In this document: one piece after another, positions 6,774 through 7,340 of the stretch
Position numbering within the stretch: the stretch's first letter is position 1
How the letters are laid out: every line of letters begins with the position of its first letter
DNA from: an uncultured Prevotellaceae bacterium
GTDB taxonomy: Bacteria > Bacteroidota > Bacteroidia > Bacteroidales > Muribaculaceae
DNA: 7,340 nucleotides
NCBI GenBank assembly: GCA_945983195.1
Contig: CAMFSS010000099.1
Coordinates: forward strand, 1-7,340
Reading direction: 5' to 3'
Notes under the pieces: generated by a model
What the model saw: the letters and a program-made list of their open reading frames with translations, nothing else
Database searches by the model: none
What the model was told of the DNA's origin: nothing
Made by a program: the position numbers and the translations under genes

Positions 6774-7340
6774 AATATTCCTCCCACATTTGTCTGACTA
6801 TAAGGATTTAACGCCTCTACACGGTCGCCTTCGCGGAGCGAGTGTGTGCCCGAAGCCACCACTATTTCACCCTCTTTCAGAGCTGAGGAACTGACGATGC
6901 TGTGCTCATTCGAGAGAAGCTGAACAAGGCGCACTTCACGGCGCGAGACGGTGTTCTGAGCGGGATTGACTACATAGACCCACTCACGCCCCTCGGAGCG
7001 CATCACTGCACCACTCGGAACTACCAGATTTACAGCACCATAGCCATCGCCTGCCACGGCTGCCGTAACCATTGTAGACATACCCGGCACGGGCATTTTT
7101 GCCCCCTTTTGAGCCACAATGCGTAACTGCATGGAATAGAGCTGGTTAGCATTGGCTTGCGGAGCTAAGTGCTTCATTTCGAGCGCGAAGCGTACGCCAG
7201 GCATCACGCTGAACTCGCAGAAGTAGTGTGAAATGCGGTCGCGGCGCAGATAATCGGCAGCCGAAAGGAAGATTTCCACCTCAGGCTGTCAGCCGCCAAT
7301 CATCATCACCACCGGCATTCCGGCATCCACCGTCTCGTGG
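6770..7340 (-). pseudogene. RND efflux membrane fusion protein (periplasmic adaptor), C-terminal part, interrupted by an in-frame TGA
   Basis: This is the C-terminal part of an HlyD/AcrA-type adaptor that bridges pump and channel; the N-terminal part lies outside the window. The frame is readable from 7339: HETVDAGMPVVMMIGG, then TGA (7289-7291), then QPEVEIFLSAADYLRRD and so on to the stop at 6770-6772. Sequence on both sides fits the family: the VDAGMPV segment matches the lipoyl-type hairpin exit, PEVEI starts the beta-barrel domain, and ANANQLYSMQLRIV with the later PGMSTMVT and VVPSGAVM belong to the barrel and membrane-proximal domains. The GTG at 7279-7277 could start a 169-residue open frame, but that would begin mid-domain without a signal peptide and is unlikely to be the true start. 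One substitution, for example GGA to TGA, explains the break. It may instead be a sequencing error. The stop overlaps the pump start as ATGA. Confidence 0.8.
6778..6785 (-). promoter_or_regulatory. Strong Shine-Dalgarno site for the RND pump
   Basis: On the minus strand GGGAGGAA lies a few bases ahead of the pump ATG at 6773, inside the last codons of the fusion-protein gene. Such a near-consensus site is unusual among Bacteroidota genes, which mostly lack one. It supports this start and would let the pump be translated even if translation of the upstream gene stops early. Confidence 0.7.

Noticed and set aside
4620..6797. A 725-codon open frame on the plus strand, antisense to the RND pump
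   Set aside because: It is a shadow of the pump gene: the product is very rich in His, Val and Ala because it mirrors pump codons, it shows no domain or membrane pattern, and it runs past the end of the pump. The opposite strand encodes an unmistakable RND protein.
6770..7279. Taking GTG at 7279-7277 as the true start of a complete small adaptor gene
   Set aside because: It would begin in the middle of the beta-barrel domain with no signal peptide, and family-like sequence continues in the same frame upstream of the TGA to the window edge.
7289..7291. TGA read as glycine, tryptophan or selenocysteine
   Set aside because: The pump and channel genes end in TGA with sensible C-termini, and no selenocysteine insertion hairpin or redox context is visible; a point mutation or sequencing error is simpler.

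Overview
The window most likely comes from a gut-type Bacteroidales chromosome, possibly Muribaculaceae-like. This rests on TAnnTTTG-type -7 promoter boxes, A-rich leaders mostly without Shine-Dalgarno sites, a secreted GH33-type sialidase, and an RND efflux operon whose proteins resemble Bacteroidota versions. The assignment is by recognition from memory; no database search was run.

Layout. Bases 1-604 (minus strand) hold the first 201 codons of a two-pass membrane protein. Its cytoplasmic tail starts like the winged-helix domain of a Bacteroidales membrane-anchored regulator, but the decisive part lies outside the window. Bases 605-765 are a compact divergent control region: back-to-back TATCTTTG boxes, an AT-only hairpin, and two 14-base direct repeats just before the next start codon. 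Bases 766-2148 (plus strand) encode a secreted 460-residue sialidase of GH33/BNR type with all expected catalytic residues. Bases 2149-2202 separate it from a convergent operon and contain an inverted repeat that could serve as a terminator for both sides.

Bases 7340-2203 (minus strand) are a tripartite efflux operon in the order membrane fusion protein, RND inner-membrane pump, TolC-like outer-membrane channel. Both junctions are 4-base ATGA overlaps, indicating translational coupling. The pump and channel are intact. The membrane fusion protein runs off the window edge and carries an in-frame TGA at 7289-7291 inside otherwise well-conserved family sequence. It is therefore a pseudogene, a sequencing error, or a recent nonsense mutation.

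How the parts fit. The first two genes look like a sialic-acid foraging unit with its own possible one-component membrane regulator. The second block exports small molecules across both membranes and appears unrelated in function. I found no mobile element, CRISPR array, tRNA or rRNA. Nothing here is clearly a new system. The best leads are the regulator-sialidase pair with its repeats, and the interrupted fusion-protein gene.
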